The notes under the pieces: generated by a model
Seen by the model: the letters and a program-made list of their open reading frames with translations, nothing else
Databases searched by the model: none
Told to the model about the DNA's origin: nothing
Program-made: the position numbers and the translations under genes
In this document: in pieces, positions 10,053-19,034 of the stretch
Numbering within the stretch: the stretch's first letter is position 1
How the letters are laid out: each line of letters starts with the position of its first letter
From: an uncultured Paracoccaceae bacterium
GTDB taxonomy: Bacteria; Pseudomonadota; Alphaproteobacteria; Rhodobacterales; Rhodobacteraceae
Assembly (NCBI GenBank): GCA_947496605.1
Contig: CANMDF010000004.1
Coordinates: forward strand, 124,001-188,000
Length of the DNA: 64,000 nucleotides
Direction: 5' to 3'

Positions 10053-10976
10053 ATGTCAAAATGGGTCACACTTGATTGCAACGGTGCGCCGCACTGCCGG
10101 CACGAGAACGGGTTCGCCTGCTACAACGGCAAGTTCTACCTTTTCGGTGGGCGGCGCATTCAGCCCGTCGACATCTACGACCCAGTCACCAACACATGGA
10201 CGCATGGCGCGGCCCCACCTATGGAAATCCACCATTTCCAACCTGTGATCGTGGGTAAGCAAATCTGGTTGCTCGGCACAATGACCGGTGTCTTTCCCCG
10301 CGAAACCCCGCTTAAGACGGTCTTTATCTATGAGCCAGAGGCTGACCGCTGGATGGAAGGGCCAACAATCCCAGAGGCTCGCAGACGCGGCGCATCGGGC
10401 TGCGCACTGCATACCGACGGTTGGATTTATGTGGTCGGTGGGATCATCGATGGTCACCACTCTGGCACGCAAAGCTGGTTTGACCGGATCAACCCGGAAA
10501 CAGGTGAATGGCAGTCACTGCCCGACGCCCCAAATAAACGCGACCATGCCCCCTGCGCAATTCTGGACGATAAGCTGTATTTCTTTGGTGGTCGCGAAAC
10601 GGGGCGGCACAATGGCACCGACTATAACGCCCTGTTCTTTGCCACGATTGGCGACGTGGATGTGTTTGATTTCGCCACGCAAGAATGGTCCGTACACGAC
10701 ACACCCCTGCCCGTTGAGACGGCAGCTGGCGGAACTGGCGTGCTGGGCGGCAAAATCCACTATGTCGGGGGCGAGGCTGGCCGGATGGAAGCGTTCACCG
10801 AGATGCAAATCTTTGAGCCCAAGGCCGGAACATGGACAATGGGCGCACCCTTGAACCGCGCACGTCACGGCACGAACTGCTGCGTGCACGACGGTAAACT
10901 CTGGATCGCCGCAGGCAGCGGCGCACGTGGAGGCGAGCCGGAGTTGACGAGCATTGAGGTGATTGCGATAGGGTAG
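10053..10976 (+). CDS. Kelch-repeat beta-propeller protein
   Basis: A 307-residue protein built almost entirely of kelch repeats. Blades are marked by FGGRRIQPVDIYDP, VVGGIIDGH, FFGGRETG and YVGGEAGRMEAF, each followed by a Trp in a TW or EW pair. No signal peptide is evident, so it is probably cytosolic. ATG at 10053 is chosen because it lies just after the prpE stop at 10048; the more upstream in-frame ATG would overlap prpE. The close spacing suggests co-transcription with prpE. Kelch folds bind proteins or sugars, or form enzymes such as sialate mutarotases. I cannot assign a function. Confidence 0.8.
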   Translation: MSKWVTLDCNGAPHCRHENGFACYNGKFYLFGGRRIQPVDIYDPVTNTWTHGAAPPMEIHHFQPVIVGKQIWLLGTMTGVFPRETPLKTVFIYEPEADRWMEGPTIPEARRRGASGCALHTDGWIYVVGGIIDGHHSGTQSWFDRINPETGEWQSLPDAPNKRDHAPCAILDDKLYFFGGRETGRHNGTDYNALFFATIGDVDVFDFATQEWSVHDTPLPVETAAGGTGVLGGKIHYVGGEAGRMEAFTEMQIFEPKAGTWTMGAPLNRARHGTNCCVHDGKLWIAAGSGARGGEPELTSIEVIAIG

Positions 10977-11007
10977 ACGGCGGCCGCCTGCGCCCTACCT
11001 CATCCAC

Positions 11008-11547
11008 ATGAAACTGATCCCAGTCCTGCTGCTTCTCGCGGCCCCTCTCATGGCGGACCCGATGCTCATCGATGATTTCTCAGACGGCGCGGAAAACCGG
11101 TGGCGCTATGCCAGCGACCGTGTGATGGGTGGCGTGTCTGAGGGCGGCGCAAGTCTGGGTGTGGAAGATGGCACCACTTTCGCCCAACTGCGCGGAATGG
11201 TGAGCACGGCCAATAACGGCGGATTCATCCAAATCCGGCAAGACTTGCAAATACGGCTACCGTCCGATGCCGCGGGCATCTCACTACGTGCCCGGGGAAA
11301 TGGGGCGACGTACTATGTGCACCTGCGCCCCGAGGCGTCACGCCGCCCGTGGCAATATTATCAGGCCGCGTTTGAAACGTCAGCAAAGTGGCAAGATATC
11401 ACCCTACCTTGGTCAGCGTTCCAGCCGCAGGGCGGGTTGGGGGCGGCGTTCGCACCCGGCGATATCCGTAGCTTGGGGATTGTCGCATATGGGGCAAATT
11501 ATGAAGTGGTTTTGGATGTGGATTGGGTTGGGGCCCATCAAGACTAG
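11008..11547 (+). CDS. CIA30-like secreted protein
   Basis: A 179-residue protein with a clear Sec signal peptide (MKLIPVLLLLAAPLMA, cleavage near residue 16). The mature part matches the CIA30/NDUFAF1-like beta-sandwich: DDFSDG...WRYASDRVMGGVSEG near the N-terminus, GISLRARGNG in the middle, and LPWSAFQPQ...IRSLGIVAYG near the end. Bacterial homologues are often periplasmic and uncharacterised; a complex I assembly role is known only for the mitochondrial protein. It lies 31 bases after the kelch gene and overlaps convergent nadK by 4 bases. Confidence 0.8.
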   Translation: MKLIPVLLLLAAPLMADPMLIDDFSDGAENRWRYASDRVMGGVSEGGASLGVEDGTTFAQLRGMVSTANNGGFIQIRQDLQIRLPSDAAGISLRARGNGATYYVHLRPEASRRPWQYYQAAFETSAKWQDITLPWSAFQPQGGLGAAFAPGDIRSLGIVAYGANYEVVLDVDWVGAHQD

Positions 11548-12308
11548 GCAAACTGCTCTCTGATCAACCGCTCTTCCAACCCATGCCCTGGATCAAACAA
11601 TATCCGATGCGCGACCTTCGGTTCTGAATGTATCTCAACACTCACTACATCCCGCACCGACTTGCCGTCAGCATCCGCCATTACAGGCCGTTTGCCCGGA
11701 TCAATCACATCAAAGCGCACGACCGCCTTTTTGGGTAGCAAGGCCCCGCGCCAGCGCCGGGGCCGGAATGCCGACATCGCGGTCAGCGCCAGAACGTCCG
11801 ACCCAATCGGCAGGATCGGTCCATGCGCTGAATAGTTATAGGCGGTCGACCCCGCAGGCGTTGCCACCAAGGCGCCGTCGCAGACCAGTTCATTCATGCG
11901 CAAACGCCCATCCACTGTGATCCGTAGCTTTGCGGCCTGCGGACCAGCGCGCAAAAGGCTGACTTCGTTGATCGCCAAAGCCTCGTGCATCGTCCCGTCC
12001 ACGGTCAGCGCGGTCATGGTCAGCGGGTTGATCACCTCTTCCTCGGCCTCATCCAGTCGGGTGCGTAGATCAGCCTCATGGAATTCATTCATCAGAAAGC
12101 CAACAGTGCCGCGATTCATCCCGTAAACCGGCACGTCCAATTCTTGCGTCGCGTGCAAGGTTTGCAGCATGAAACCATCGCCGCCCAAGGCCACGATTAC
12201 ATCCGCCTCGGCCTGCGGCACATCACCATGCGCCTGCGACAACTCGCGCAATGCGGTTTGCGCGATAGGCACAGGGCTGGCGACAAAGGCGATCTTGGGG
12301 CGCGGCAT
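11544..12308 (-). CDS. nadK: NAD kinase
   Basis: Phosphorylates NAD+ to NADP+ with ATP. At 254 residues from the MPRPKIAFVA start it is the compact alphaproteobacterial form. GGDG, the hallmark ATP/NAD-binding loop, is at residues 42-45. NEVSLLR lies near 114-120, and DGALVATPAGSTAYNYSA near 144-161. The ATG at 12308 gives the normal N-terminus; a slightly longer reading adds only MKGFCP. The gene is convergent with the CIA30-like gene and divergent from glyA. Confidence 0.95.
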   Translation of the reverse strand: MPRPKIAFVASPVPIAQTALRELSQAHGDVPQAEADVIVALGGDGFMLQTLHATQELDVPVYGMNRGTVGFLMNEFHEADLRTRLDEAEEEVINPLTMTALTVDGTMHEALAINEVSLLRAGPQAAKLRITVDGRLRMNELVCDGALVATPAGSTAYNYSAHGPILPIGSDVLALTAMSAFRPRRWRGALLPKKAVVRFDVIDPGKRPVMADADGKSVRDVVSVEIHSEPKVAHRILFDPGHGLEERLIREQFA

Positions 12309-12440
12309 TGGGCAAAAACCTTTCAATTCTCATAAGTTGTGCGGTGAACAGCTATGAAACGCAAGACGCAGATCGGAAACGGATATGACGTCCTCATAAA
12401 GTTCATAGTCGTTTTGATGCTTTAGCGTTCCGCAAACCTG

Positions 12441-12461
12441 CGTTATGAGGGCGCCATAACG
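12441..12461. promoter_or_regulatory. Inverted repeat upstream of glyA
   Basis: CGTTATG (12441-12447) and CATAACG (12455-12461) are perfect 7-bp arms around AGGGCGC, ending 32 bases before the glyA ATG. The related word CTCATAA also occurs twice on the plus strand in the same intergenic region (near 12330 and 12393). This looks like an operator or 5'-UTR stem; the factor is unknown. Confidence 0.45.
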
Positions 12462-12493
12462 TACCTTTGGCACCTTTTAGGGGGGATGCACCC

Positions 12494-13789
12494 ATGAACG
12501 TCACCGTCCGCGACAACGGCTTTTTCACTGAGACATTGGAGACCCGCGACCCGGAAATCCACGCAGCGATGCAGGCCGAACTGAAACGCCAGCGCAAAGA
12601 GATTGAGCTGATCGCATCTGAAAACATCGTCTCTGCTGCGGTCATGGAAGCGCAAGGCGGCGTGATGACGAACAAATATGCCGAGGGCTATCCCGGTCGC
12701 CGTTATTACGGTGGTTGCGAGCATGTGGACGTGGCCGAAAACCTTGCCATTGAACGCGCCAAGCAATTGTTCAATTGCGAATTTGCCAATGTGCAGCCCA
12801 ACTCTGGTTCTCAAGCCAACCAAGGGGTGTTCCAAGCGCTGTTGCAGCCCGGTGATACCATCCTTGGCATGTCGCTCGATGCAGGCGGTCACCTGACCCA
12901 TGGCGCCAAGCCTAACCAATCAGGCAAGTGGTTCAACGCCGTGCAATACGGTGTGCGCAAAGAAGACAGCCTGCTGGACTATGATGAGGTCCAGCGCCTT
13001 GCCACCGAACACCAGCCGAAGATGATCATCGCCGGTGGGTCCGCCATCCCGCGCATCATCGATTTCGCCAAAATGCGCGAAATTGCCGATAGCGTTGGCG
13101 CATATCTGCTGGTCGACATGGCCCACTTTGCGGGTCTTGTGGCTTGTGGCCTTTATCCCTCTCCCTTCCCCCACGCGCATGTGGCCACCACGACAACGCA
13201 CAAAACGCTGCGCGGTCCTCGTGGAGGGATGATCGTCACGAATGACGAGGCGATGGCGAAGAAATTCAACTCTGCCATCTTCCCCGGCATCCAAGGTGGG
13301 CCGTTGATGCACGTGATCGCGGGTAAAGCCGTGGCATTCGGCGAAGCGCTGCGTCCTGAATTCAAAACCTACCAAGAACAAGTTGTCAAAAACGCCCAAG
13401 CGCTGGCCGATCAGTTGATGAAAGGCGGCCTCGACATCGTCACAGGCGGCACTGACAGCCATGTAATGCTGGTCGATCTGCGCCCCAAAGGCGTGAAGGG
13501 CAACGCGACCGAAAAGGCGTTGGGCCGTGCGCATATCACCTGCAACAAAAACGGTATCCCCTTTGATCCTGAAAAGCCGATGGTTACATCTGGCATTCGC
13601 CTCGGGTCACCTGCGGGTACAACACGCGGCTTTGGCGAGCCTGAGTTCCGCCAGATCGCTGATTGGATCGTGGAAGTGACTGAAGGGCTGGCCGCCAACG
13701 GTGAAGAGAACAACGGCGCAGTCGAGGCCAAAGTACGGGCCGAAGTCGAAGCGCTATGTGATCAGTTCCCGATCTATCCAACGCTTTGA
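12494..13789 (+). CDS. glyA: Serine hydroxymethyltransferase
   Basis: PLP enzyme that interconverts serine plus tetrahydrofolate with glycine plus methylene-tetrahydrofolate, the main source of one-carbon units. The 431 residues from [11 protein letters not shown] match the family. The PLP-binding Lys lies in [14 protein letters not shown] (K237), with LIASENIVS and [13 protein letters not shown] upstream. The start at 12494 is supported by AGGGGGGA at 12479-12486, seven bases away. A stem-loop follows the stop codon, and an inverted repeat sits in the leader. Confidence 0.97.
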   Translation: MNVTVRDNGFFTETLETRDPEIHAAMQAELKRQRKEIELIASENIVSAAVMEAQGGVMTNKYAEGYPGRRYYGGCEHVDVAENLAIERAKQLFNCEFANVQPNSGSQANQGVFQALLQPGDTILGMSLDAGGHLTHGAKPNQSGKWFNAVQYGVRKEDSLLDYDEVQRLATEHQPKMIIAGGSAIPRIIDFAKMREIADSVGAYLLVDMAHFAGLVACGLYPSPFPHAHVATTTTHKTLRGPRGGMIVTNDEAMAKKFNSAIFPGIQGGPLMHVIAGKAVAFGEALRPEFKTYQEQVVKNAQALADQLMKGGLDIVTGGTDSHVMLVDLRPKGVKGNATEKALGRAHITCNKNGIPFDPEKPMVTSGIRLGSPAGTTRGFGEPEFRQIADWIVEVTEGLAANGEENNGAVEAKVRAEVEALCDQFPIYPTL

Positions 13790-13797
13790 TAGATTGA

Positions 13798-13822
13798 TTG
13801 GCCCGGTGTATCGCCGGGCCAA
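13798..13822. terminator. Stem-loop terminator after glyA
   Basis: TTGGCCCGG (13798-13806) pairs perfectly with CCGGGCCAA (13814-13822) around a 7-base loop. It lies between two convergent genes and could serve both strands. There is no U-tract, so it may need Rho or act as a 3' stabiliser. Confidence 0.6.
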
Positions 13823-13837
13823 TGCGCGACTTTGCGT

Positions 13838-14206
13838 TTAGACAAAGCCCCGCTGCCATAAGACAAACAGCAGCAAACAGCCCGTCACCAACAATGCAAA
13901 TGCGATTGAAGCCACAACATTCAGGGCGGCATCCCGGCGTTGCGCACCCACATCAACCGTATCGATATGCGCGAGGACATTGCGGTGCGCTTTTCGGGCC
14001 TTTGCCATGTCGAACATCTTGGCTAGCTTAGGATTTTGAACCAAAGTGACGCCCTGCGCCAGATAGGTCGCATCCTGCCGTATGCGGCGCGGCAACAAAC
14101 GGCCTGCTTTATGAATTTGTGCATCCAGCGACCGGCCACGCACGCGTAGCTTATCCGCCAGCGCTTCGCTGACCTCGTCGACCATCTGTTGCAAATCCAT
14201 CGCCAT
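13838..14206 (-). CDS. Hypothetical protein with C-terminal membrane anchor
   Basis: A 122-residue protein with a soluble, charged N-terminal part beginning MAMDLQQMVDEVSEALADKL. One strongly hydrophobic helix lies near the C-terminus (NVVASIAFALLVTGCLLLFVL), followed by a short basic tail, so it is probably a tail-anchored inner-membrane protein facing the cytosol. The start at 14206 follows an AGGCGG box. It is divergent from the alpha/beta hydrolase and convergent with glyA. I do not recognise the family. Confidence 0.65.
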   Translation of the reverse strand: MAMDLQQMVDEVSEALADKLRVRGRSLDAQIHKAGRLLPRRIRQDATYLAQGVTLVQNPKLAKMFDMAKARKAHRNVLAHIDTVDVGAQRRDAALNVVASIAFALLVTGCLLLFVLWQRGFV

Positions 14207-14286
14207 GGCGGACCGCCTAATTGGTCTGGACGATATGCTCAATCCCCTCTGGCACCTCGCCGCCTGTAAGGGTAGCAAGTAGATGC

Positions 14287-15024
14287 ATGTTGAACACGGT
14301 GACATATGACGGACCAGCGGGCACGCCGCTGTTGATTGCACACGGGCTTTTCGGGTCTGCGCGCAATTGGGGTGTGATTGCGAAACGCCTGTCTGAAACG
14401 CGGCCCGTGATCACGGTGGATATGCGCAATCACGGGCTAAGCCCTTGGTATGACAGCCATTCTTACGCCGATCTGGCAAATGATCTGGGGCAAGCCTTGG
14501 GCCAACCAACCGATGTGCTTGGGCACTCTATGGGGGGCAAGGCTGCGATGGTGCTGGCGCTGGAAAAGCCCAAACTTGTCAACAGGTTGATCGTCGCGGA
14601 CATCGCACCTGTCACATATGGGCACAGCCAAATGGGGCCGATTGAGGCGATGCGGCGGGTAGAGTTGAACACGGTTGAGACCCGCAGCGACGCCAAAGCG
14701 CAACTGGGCGAATTGGAACCCGGTGTCGCCGATTTCCTACTGCAAAGTCTTGATATGAAAGAGAAACGCTGGCGGCTGAACCTTGATGTGCTGGCAGCCG
14801 AAATGGACAAAATCATCGGTTTCCCTCAAGTGGAAGGGCAGTTCGACGGCCCTACCCTGTTCCTATCCGGAGCCAACTCGGACTACGTGCAAAGTGACGC
14901 GCGACCCCAGATCAAATCCCTTTTTCCCAATGCCAAATTCGCCAAAATCCCCGGTGCTGGCCACTGGCTGCATGCCGAAAAGCCGCGCGAGTTTACGGCG
15001 GCAATCAGCGCATTTTTGGCGTAA
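14287..15024 (+). CDS. Alpha/beta-fold hydrolase (YbfF-like esterase)
   Basis: A 245-residue alpha/beta hydrolase. The oxyanion motif HGLFGSARNWG lies near residue 19. The nucleophile elbow is GHSMGGKAA (Ser near residue 80). The catalytic His is in GAGHWLHAEKP near the C-terminus. VDMRNHGLSPW is the usual strand-4 loop of YbfF-type acyl-CoA or ester hydrolases. ATG at 14287 gives the standard N-terminus. The stop codon lies inside the first unit of an 11-bp repeat array that runs toward the entericidin-like gene. The substrate is unknown. Confidence 0.88.
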   Translation: MLNTVTYDGPAGTPLLIAHGLFGSARNWGVIAKRLSETRPVITVDMRNHGLSPWYDSHSYADLANDLGQALGQPTDVLGHSMGGKAAMVLALEKPKLVNRLIVADIAPVTYGHSQMGPIEAMRRVELNTVETRSDAKAQLGELEPGVADFLLQSLDMKEKRWRLNLDVLAAEMDKIIGFPQVEGQFDGPTLFLSGANSDYVQSDARPQIKSLFPNAKFAKIPGAGHWLHAEKPREFTAAISAFLA

Positions 15025-15075
15025 ACACTGCGTACACAACCTGTACATACCCCGTACATACACCGTGCAGACATC
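15021..15075. repeat. Five 11-bp tandem units
   Basis: The units are GTAAACACTGC, GTACACAACCT, GTACATACCCC, GTACATACACC and GTGCAGACATC, back to back with GT at every unit start. The middle three share GTACA. The first includes the stop codon of the preceding hydrolase. An 11-bp period places each unit on the same DNA face. The array ends five bases before a possible promoter. Confidence 0.7.
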
Positions 15076-15079
15076 CGAC

Positions 15080-15108
15080 TTGCCCCGACGCAGATCGCCC
15101 GATAAGTT
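15080..15108 (+). promoter_or_regulatory. Possible sigma-70 promoter for the entericidin-like gene
   Basis: TTGCCC (15080-15085), a 17-base spacer and TAAGTT (15103-15108) lie between the 11-bp repeats and the small lipoprotein gene. The match is moderate. Confidence 0.35.
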
Positions 15109-15144
15109 CTGCCCAACATTGATTTCCTTCAAAGAGGCTTCCAC

Positions 15145-15258
15145 ATGACACGTATCGCTTTGATCATCGCTATCCTTGGGCTTGCTGCCTGTGAAACCGT
15201 TCAGGGCGTGGGCCGTGATATCACCGCCGCCGGTCAGGCTGTCGACCGCGCACTCTAA
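15145..15258 (+). CDS. Entericidin-like small lipoprotein
   Basis: A 37-residue lipopeptide with a short hydrophobic signal and a lipobox LGLAAC, giving a mature peptide that starts at Cys16. The mature part CETVQGVGRDITAAGQAVD matches the entericidin A/B pattern (CNTVxGxGxDIxxxGxxI). In Escherichia coli these are small envelope lipoproteins linked to stress and stationary-phase lysis; the function here is inferred only from similarity. Start ATG 15145 is preceded by AAAGAGG. The gene is separated by three bases from the convergent PhnA-like gene. Confidence 0.85.
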   Translation: MTRIALIIAILGLAACETVQGVGRDITAAGQAVDRAL

Positions 15259-15261
15259 GCG

Positions 15262-15768
15262 CTACTTACGCTTTACAAATGCGGTCAGAATGACAATGCG
15301 CTGACCCTCAACGCGGCCTTCGATATGGGCCGCGTTATCCGGCACCAATGTGATGCCGCGCACCGCCGTGCCGCGCTTGGCGGTAAAGCCTGCACCTTTG
15401 ACCGGCAAATCCTTGATCAAAACCACCGTGTCGCCCGCGTGTAGCGGCGCGCCATGGGCGTCTTTGTGGGCAGTGGCGGCGGCCACATTATCGGCCCAGG
15501 CCTGCGTGTCGTCATCCAGATAAAGCTGATCCAACAAATCACGCGCCCAAGGGGTGTCCAGCTTGGCCAGCGTGCGTGCGGCCAACACCTGCACCGCCTT
15601 GTCATCCGACCACATGGTCGAGGCCAGTACGCGAAAATGATCGCCCGCAGGGGCGTCGAGCGCACCCGCACAGGTGGCACAAACCGAGACCGCCGCATCC
15701 GCAGGCCCGCCCGAGACAGGATGAGAGATCAGCGGGACGTCAGGCGTGGTGCAAAGGGGGCATGTCAT
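15262..15768 (-). CDS. PhnA/YjdM-family zinc-ribbon protein
   Basis: A 168-residue protein with an N-terminal zinc ribbon (CPLC at residues 3-6 and CATC about 25 residues later). The C-terminal PhnA domain contains DTVVLIKDLPVKGAGFTAKRG and ends ILTAFVKRK. The family was historically named for alkylphosphonate use, but the E. coli protein is not required for it; the true role is uncertain. The MTCPLC start at 15768 is chosen because it places the zinc ribbon at the N-terminus. No phn genes are nearby. Confidence 0.85.
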   Translation of the reverse strand: MTCPLCTTPDVPLISHPVSGGPADAAVSVCATCAGALDAPAGDHFRVLASTMWSDDKAVQVLAARTLAKLDTPWARDLLDQLYLDDDTQAWADNVAAATAHKDAHGAPLHAGDTVVLIKDLPVKGAGFTAKRGTAVRGITLVPDNAAHIEGRVEGQRIVILTAFVKRK

Positions 15769-16030
15769 GAGGGTGAGGTGTAGGCGGGTTTGGTGGGCGA
15801 TGGAAGGTGGGGGCACTGTAATTAGATTCCGAGGCAGACAAGCTTTAGTTGACAGCAGCCTTCGTGAGGGGAGTGAGATAATGCCTTCAGGCGCCTAATT
15901 CGATGGCCTTACGCATTTTGCATATCGCATTGGGACTCAAGATACCTTATTTTCTTGCAAAAACACGTTAGTTACACTATGTCGTCAGTATGATCTGAAC
16001 CATGGCACAACCATGTAGTAGGATCATCCC

Positions 16031-16054
16031 GGCGAGCAGGTAACACTGCTCGCC
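16031..16054 (-). terminator. Stem-loop after the DUF3800 gene
   Basis: GGCGAGCAG (16031-16039) pairs perfectly with CTGCTCGCC (16046-16054) around a 6-base loop, directly downstream of the minus-strand DUF3800 stop. There is no U-tract on that strand. The rest of 15769-16030 contains no gene I can support. Confidence 0.6.
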
Positions 16055-16057
16055 CTA

Positions 16058-16810
16058 TTATATTCTGACAATGCCTTGAGGGTCGTTCGTAGACGCATTC
16101 AGGTTCAGCACAGGGTGCAAACGATCAAAGTATCCCGATGCATGCTTTCTCTTGACATAGCCATTCGGACGAAGCTTTTGCTGCAAGAAGTAAGCAACAA
16201 CGTCGCATGACTGGATTGGCAAGGAGGCCTTTGAATCCCTTTCTGACGGGTCCTCTATGATACGGCTAATCGGGATGTTCCTATATCCACCATTCCACCG
16301 ATTGGGGATTGGATTATGAACTGACATCTTACGCATCAACTGTGCCAGCCGTTTGCCCGACGTAGCATCAGTAAAAACTGTCCCGAACGAACGACTATAA
16401 CCCCCGGGATAGTTGCCATGGACTAGCGTGTTTTCGAAACGTTGAAAAAGAGTGCGCCAGGCGGCGCCAAAGATGTCAAAATCGTTCGCTTTGCCACGCT
16501 TATCAACAACTATGTTCGTAAAAGAAATCGTATTCAACTTTGCTAGTTCATCTAGATAGTTGCGAAGAATAGCCAATCTCTGATGCTTAGCTATGCCAAA
16601 TGTGTCTTTTCGAATTAGTTCTGCCGAATGAATTTCCACTCGCAACGGCAAACCGTAAACAGTATTCAAAGTCCGTCGGAATGAAATGTGAGCATTGATC
16701 ATTTGACGCCACTCACTTTCATGAACAACCATCCCACTTAAACAGAAAAACTCGGATTGAAGAATGTTGTTTCCGGGATCACCACTTTCGTCGACATACA
16801 TCAGATACAA
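16058..16810 (-). CDS. DUF3800-family protein in an AT-rich patch
   Basis: A 250-residue protein with the DUF3800 hallmarks: an N-terminal YVDESGDPG (D7, E8), VEIHSAEL near residues 58-65, and a C-terminal QSCDVVAYFLQQKL (Q200, D203). The acidic residues spaced this way suggest an RNase H-like metal site, which is inference. The start is probably TTG at 16810, because GAGG sits seven bases upstream; an ATG three codons later has no such box. The gene is much richer in AT than its neighbours, stands alone between phnA-like and lepA, and has non-coding flanks of about 290 and 200 bases, which suggests acquisition by transfer. Upstream, GCTAGCT occurs at 16923 and 16962. Confidence 0.8.
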   Translation of the reverse strand: MYLMYVDESGDPGNNILQSEFFCLSGMVVHESEWRQMINAHISFRRTLNTVYGLPLRVEIHSAELIRKDTFGIAKHQRLAILRNYLDELAKLNTISFTNIVVDKRGKANDFDIFGAAWRTLFQRFENTLVHGNYPGGYSRSFGTVFTDATSGKRLAQLMRKMSVHNPIPNRWNGGYRNIPISRIIEDPSERDSKASLPIQSCDVVAYFLQQKLRPNGYVKRKHASGYFDRLHPVLNLNASTNDPQGIVRI

Positions 16811-17014
16811 TAGACTGCCTCAACAAGATCGACCGGGAAACTAACAGCTAAGAGACGAAAATTGGTAGAATAATGCAACCCTGAATAGATTGCGAAATCT
16901 CTCCCGCCTGATTAAGCAGAACGCTAGCTCAAACTGAGAAGTTAATCGTATTTGCCAATTTGCTAGCTTGGCTACGAATAAGAACATTTGGCGGATGACT
17001 TCTTTTGGCCTTCC

Positions 17015-18814
17015 TCACCCATCCATCTTCAACGCCGAAATAAACGCTTCCTGCGGGATATCCACTTTCCCGAACTGCCGCATCTTTTTCTTACCCGCCT
17101 TTTGCTTGTCCAGCAGCTTGCGTTTCCGCGTTGCGTCGCCGCCATAGCATTTGGCCGTCACGTCTTTGCGCAGCGCTGACAGCGTCTCGCGGGCGATGAC
17201 TTTGCCGCCGATGGCCGCTTGGATCGGGATTTTGAACATGTGGCGCGGGATCAGGTCTTTGAGCTTTTCAACCATCGCCCGCCCACGCAGTTCCGCGCGG
17301 TCGCGGTGCACCATCATCGACAGCGCATCAACAGGTTCGTCGTTCACAAGCACCGACATTTTGACAAGGTTATCGGTTTGGTAACCGGTCATCTGATAGT
17401 CAAAGGACGCATAGCCCTTGGTCACCGATTTCAGGCGGTCGTAGAAGTCAAAAACAACCTCGTTCAACGGAAGGTCATACACCACCATCGCCCGGCTGCC
17501 CGCATAGGTCAGGTCTTGCTGCACGCCGCGCCGATCCTGGCACAGTTTCAGCACATCGCCCAAGTATTCGTCAGGCACAAGGATCGTCGCTTTGATCCGC
17601 GGCTCCTCAAGATGGTCCACATGCGTCAGGTCGGGCATGTCAGCGGGGTTGTGCAGTTCAATCATTTCGCCGTCGCGCATGTAGACGTGGTAAACCACCG
17701 AAGGCGCGGTTGTGATCAGCTCAATATTGTATTCCCGCTCAATCCGGTCGCGGATGACTTCGAGGTGCAGCAACCCAAGAAAACCGCACCGAAAGCCAAA
17801 GCCCAGCGCCGCTGAGGTTTCCATCTCATTGCTGAAGGACGCATCGTTCAGGGCGAGTTTTTCAATCGCGTCGCGCAGGTCCTCAAATTCAGAACTGTCC
17901 ACCGGGAATAGTCCACAGAACACGACCGGCTGCGCGGGCTTAAAGCCGTCCAGCGCGTCCTCGGTCCCTTTGCGTTCCGATGTGATCGTGTCGCCAACCC
18001 GCGTGTCGCGCACCTGTTTGATGGAGGCGGTGATAAACCCAATCTCGCCCGGTCCCAATTCGTCAACGTCCTGCATCTGGGGCCGGAACACGCCGATCTT
18101 GTCGATCCCGTGGATCGTCCCGTTGGACATGAATTTGACTTTGTCGTTCTTTTTCATCGTGCCATCGATGATCCGCACCAGAACGATCACGCCCAGATAG
18201 CTGTCGTACCAACTGTCGACCAGCATCGCCTTCAGTGGCTTGTCCCGGTCGCCTTTGGGCGCGGGCAGCAGATTGACGATGGCCTCCAGCGTTTCCTTGA
18301 TCCCGATGCCGGTCTTTGCCGATACTTGGATCGCGCCAGATGCATCAATCCCAATCACATCTTCGATCTGTTCCGCCACCCGGTCACATTCGGCCGCAGG
18401 CAGGTCGATTTTGTTCAACACAGGCACGATTTCATGATCCGCATCAATGGCTTGATAGACATTGGCCAGCGTCTGCGCCTCAACCCCTTGGGTGCTATCC
18501 ACGACCAGAAGCGAGCCTTCGACCGCCCGCATGGACCGTGACACCTCATAGGCGAAATCGACGTGGCCGGGGGTGTCGATCAGGTTGAGGACGTAATCCT
18601 TGCCATTGTCCGCCTTGTAATCGATGCGAACGGTGTTCGCCTTGATCGTGATGCCCCGCTCGCGTTCGATATCCATACTGTCCAAAAGCTGCGCTTTCAT
18701 ATCGCGATCAGCCACCGTGTTGGTGGACTGGATCAAGCGATCAGCCAGCGTCGATTTACCGTGGTCAATATGCGCCACGATGGAGAAATTACGGATATGC
18801 GAAAGGTCTGTCAT
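17015..18814 (-). CDS. lepA: Elongation factor 4 (LepA)
   Basis: Translational GTPase that back-translocates or remodels stalled and assembling ribosomes. The 599 residues from [10 protein letters not shown] match the family exactly. The G1 loop AHIDHGKST is at residues 14-22. [11 protein letters not shown] (switch I), DTPGHVDF (G3) and NKIDLPAA (G4) follow, and the LepA-specific C-terminal domain ends with [19 protein letters not shown]. The ATG at 18814 gives the family-standard N-terminus; longer in-frame reading upstream has no LepA character. It is divergent from the glycogen cluster. Confidence 0.97.
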   Translation of the reverse strand: MTDLSHIRNFSIVAHIDHGKSTLADRLIQSTNTVADRDMKAQLLDSMDIERERGITIKANTVRIDYKADNGKDYVLNLIDTPGHVDFAYEVSRSMRAVEGSLLVVDSTQGVEAQTLANVYQAIDADHEIVPVLNKIDLPAAECDRVAEQIEDVIGIDASGAIQVSAKTGIGIKETLEAIVNLLPAPKGDRDKPLKAMLVDSWYDSYLGVIVLVRIIDGTMKKNDKVKFMSNGTIHGIDKIGVFRPQMQDVDELGPGEIGFITASIKQVRDTRVGDTITSERKGTEDALDGFKPAQPVVFCGLFPVDSSEFEDLRDAIEKLALNDASFSNEMETSAALGFGFRCGFLGLLHLEVIRDRIEREYNIELITTAPSVVYHVYMRDGEMIELHNPADMPDLTHVDHLEEPRIKATILVPDEYLGDVLKLCQDRRGVQQDLTYAGSRAMVVYDLPLNEVVFDFYDRLKSVTKGYASFDYQMTGYQTDNLVKMSVLVNDEPVDALSMMVHRDRAELRGRAMVEKLKDLIPRHMFKIPIQAAIGGKVIARETLSALRKDVTAKCYGGDATRKRKLLDKQKAGKKKMRQFGKVDIPQEAFISALKMDG

Positions 18815-18964
18815 AACAGGGATATGAGGCGGAATGCAGGGGCGGTCAAGTGGGATGGTGTCGCGGTCTGAAATGGCGTTCAGGGTGACGAAGCGCATGG
18901 TTTCAAAACGCTTGTAATTTCCATGCAAGCGGCCTGCCCTTGTCATTGGTGCCCTTCTGATTGG

Positions 18965-18993
18965 TTGACCTTCGTTGCCCCCTCATGTTTCTA
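18965..18993 (+). promoter_or_regulatory. Possible promoter for the glg cluster
   Basis: TTGACC (18965-18970), a 17-base spacer and TTTCTA (18988-18993) precede glgB in the divergent lepA-glgB region. The -35 is good and the -10 is weak. Confidence 0.35.
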
Positions 18994-19034
18994 TCCATGA
19001 CCTCATGCAGGCCTTGTCGGTCACTTGAGGCGAA

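Noticed and set aside
12327-12493. Glycine or folate riboswitch before glyA
   Set aside because: The region is short and I see no tandem aptamer or conserved core, only one simple inverted repeat.
16811-17014. Attachment-site repeats around the DUF3800 patch
   Set aside because: No convincing direct repeats flank the patch, and no integrase or tRNA gene is present; only two GCTAGCT words occur upstream.
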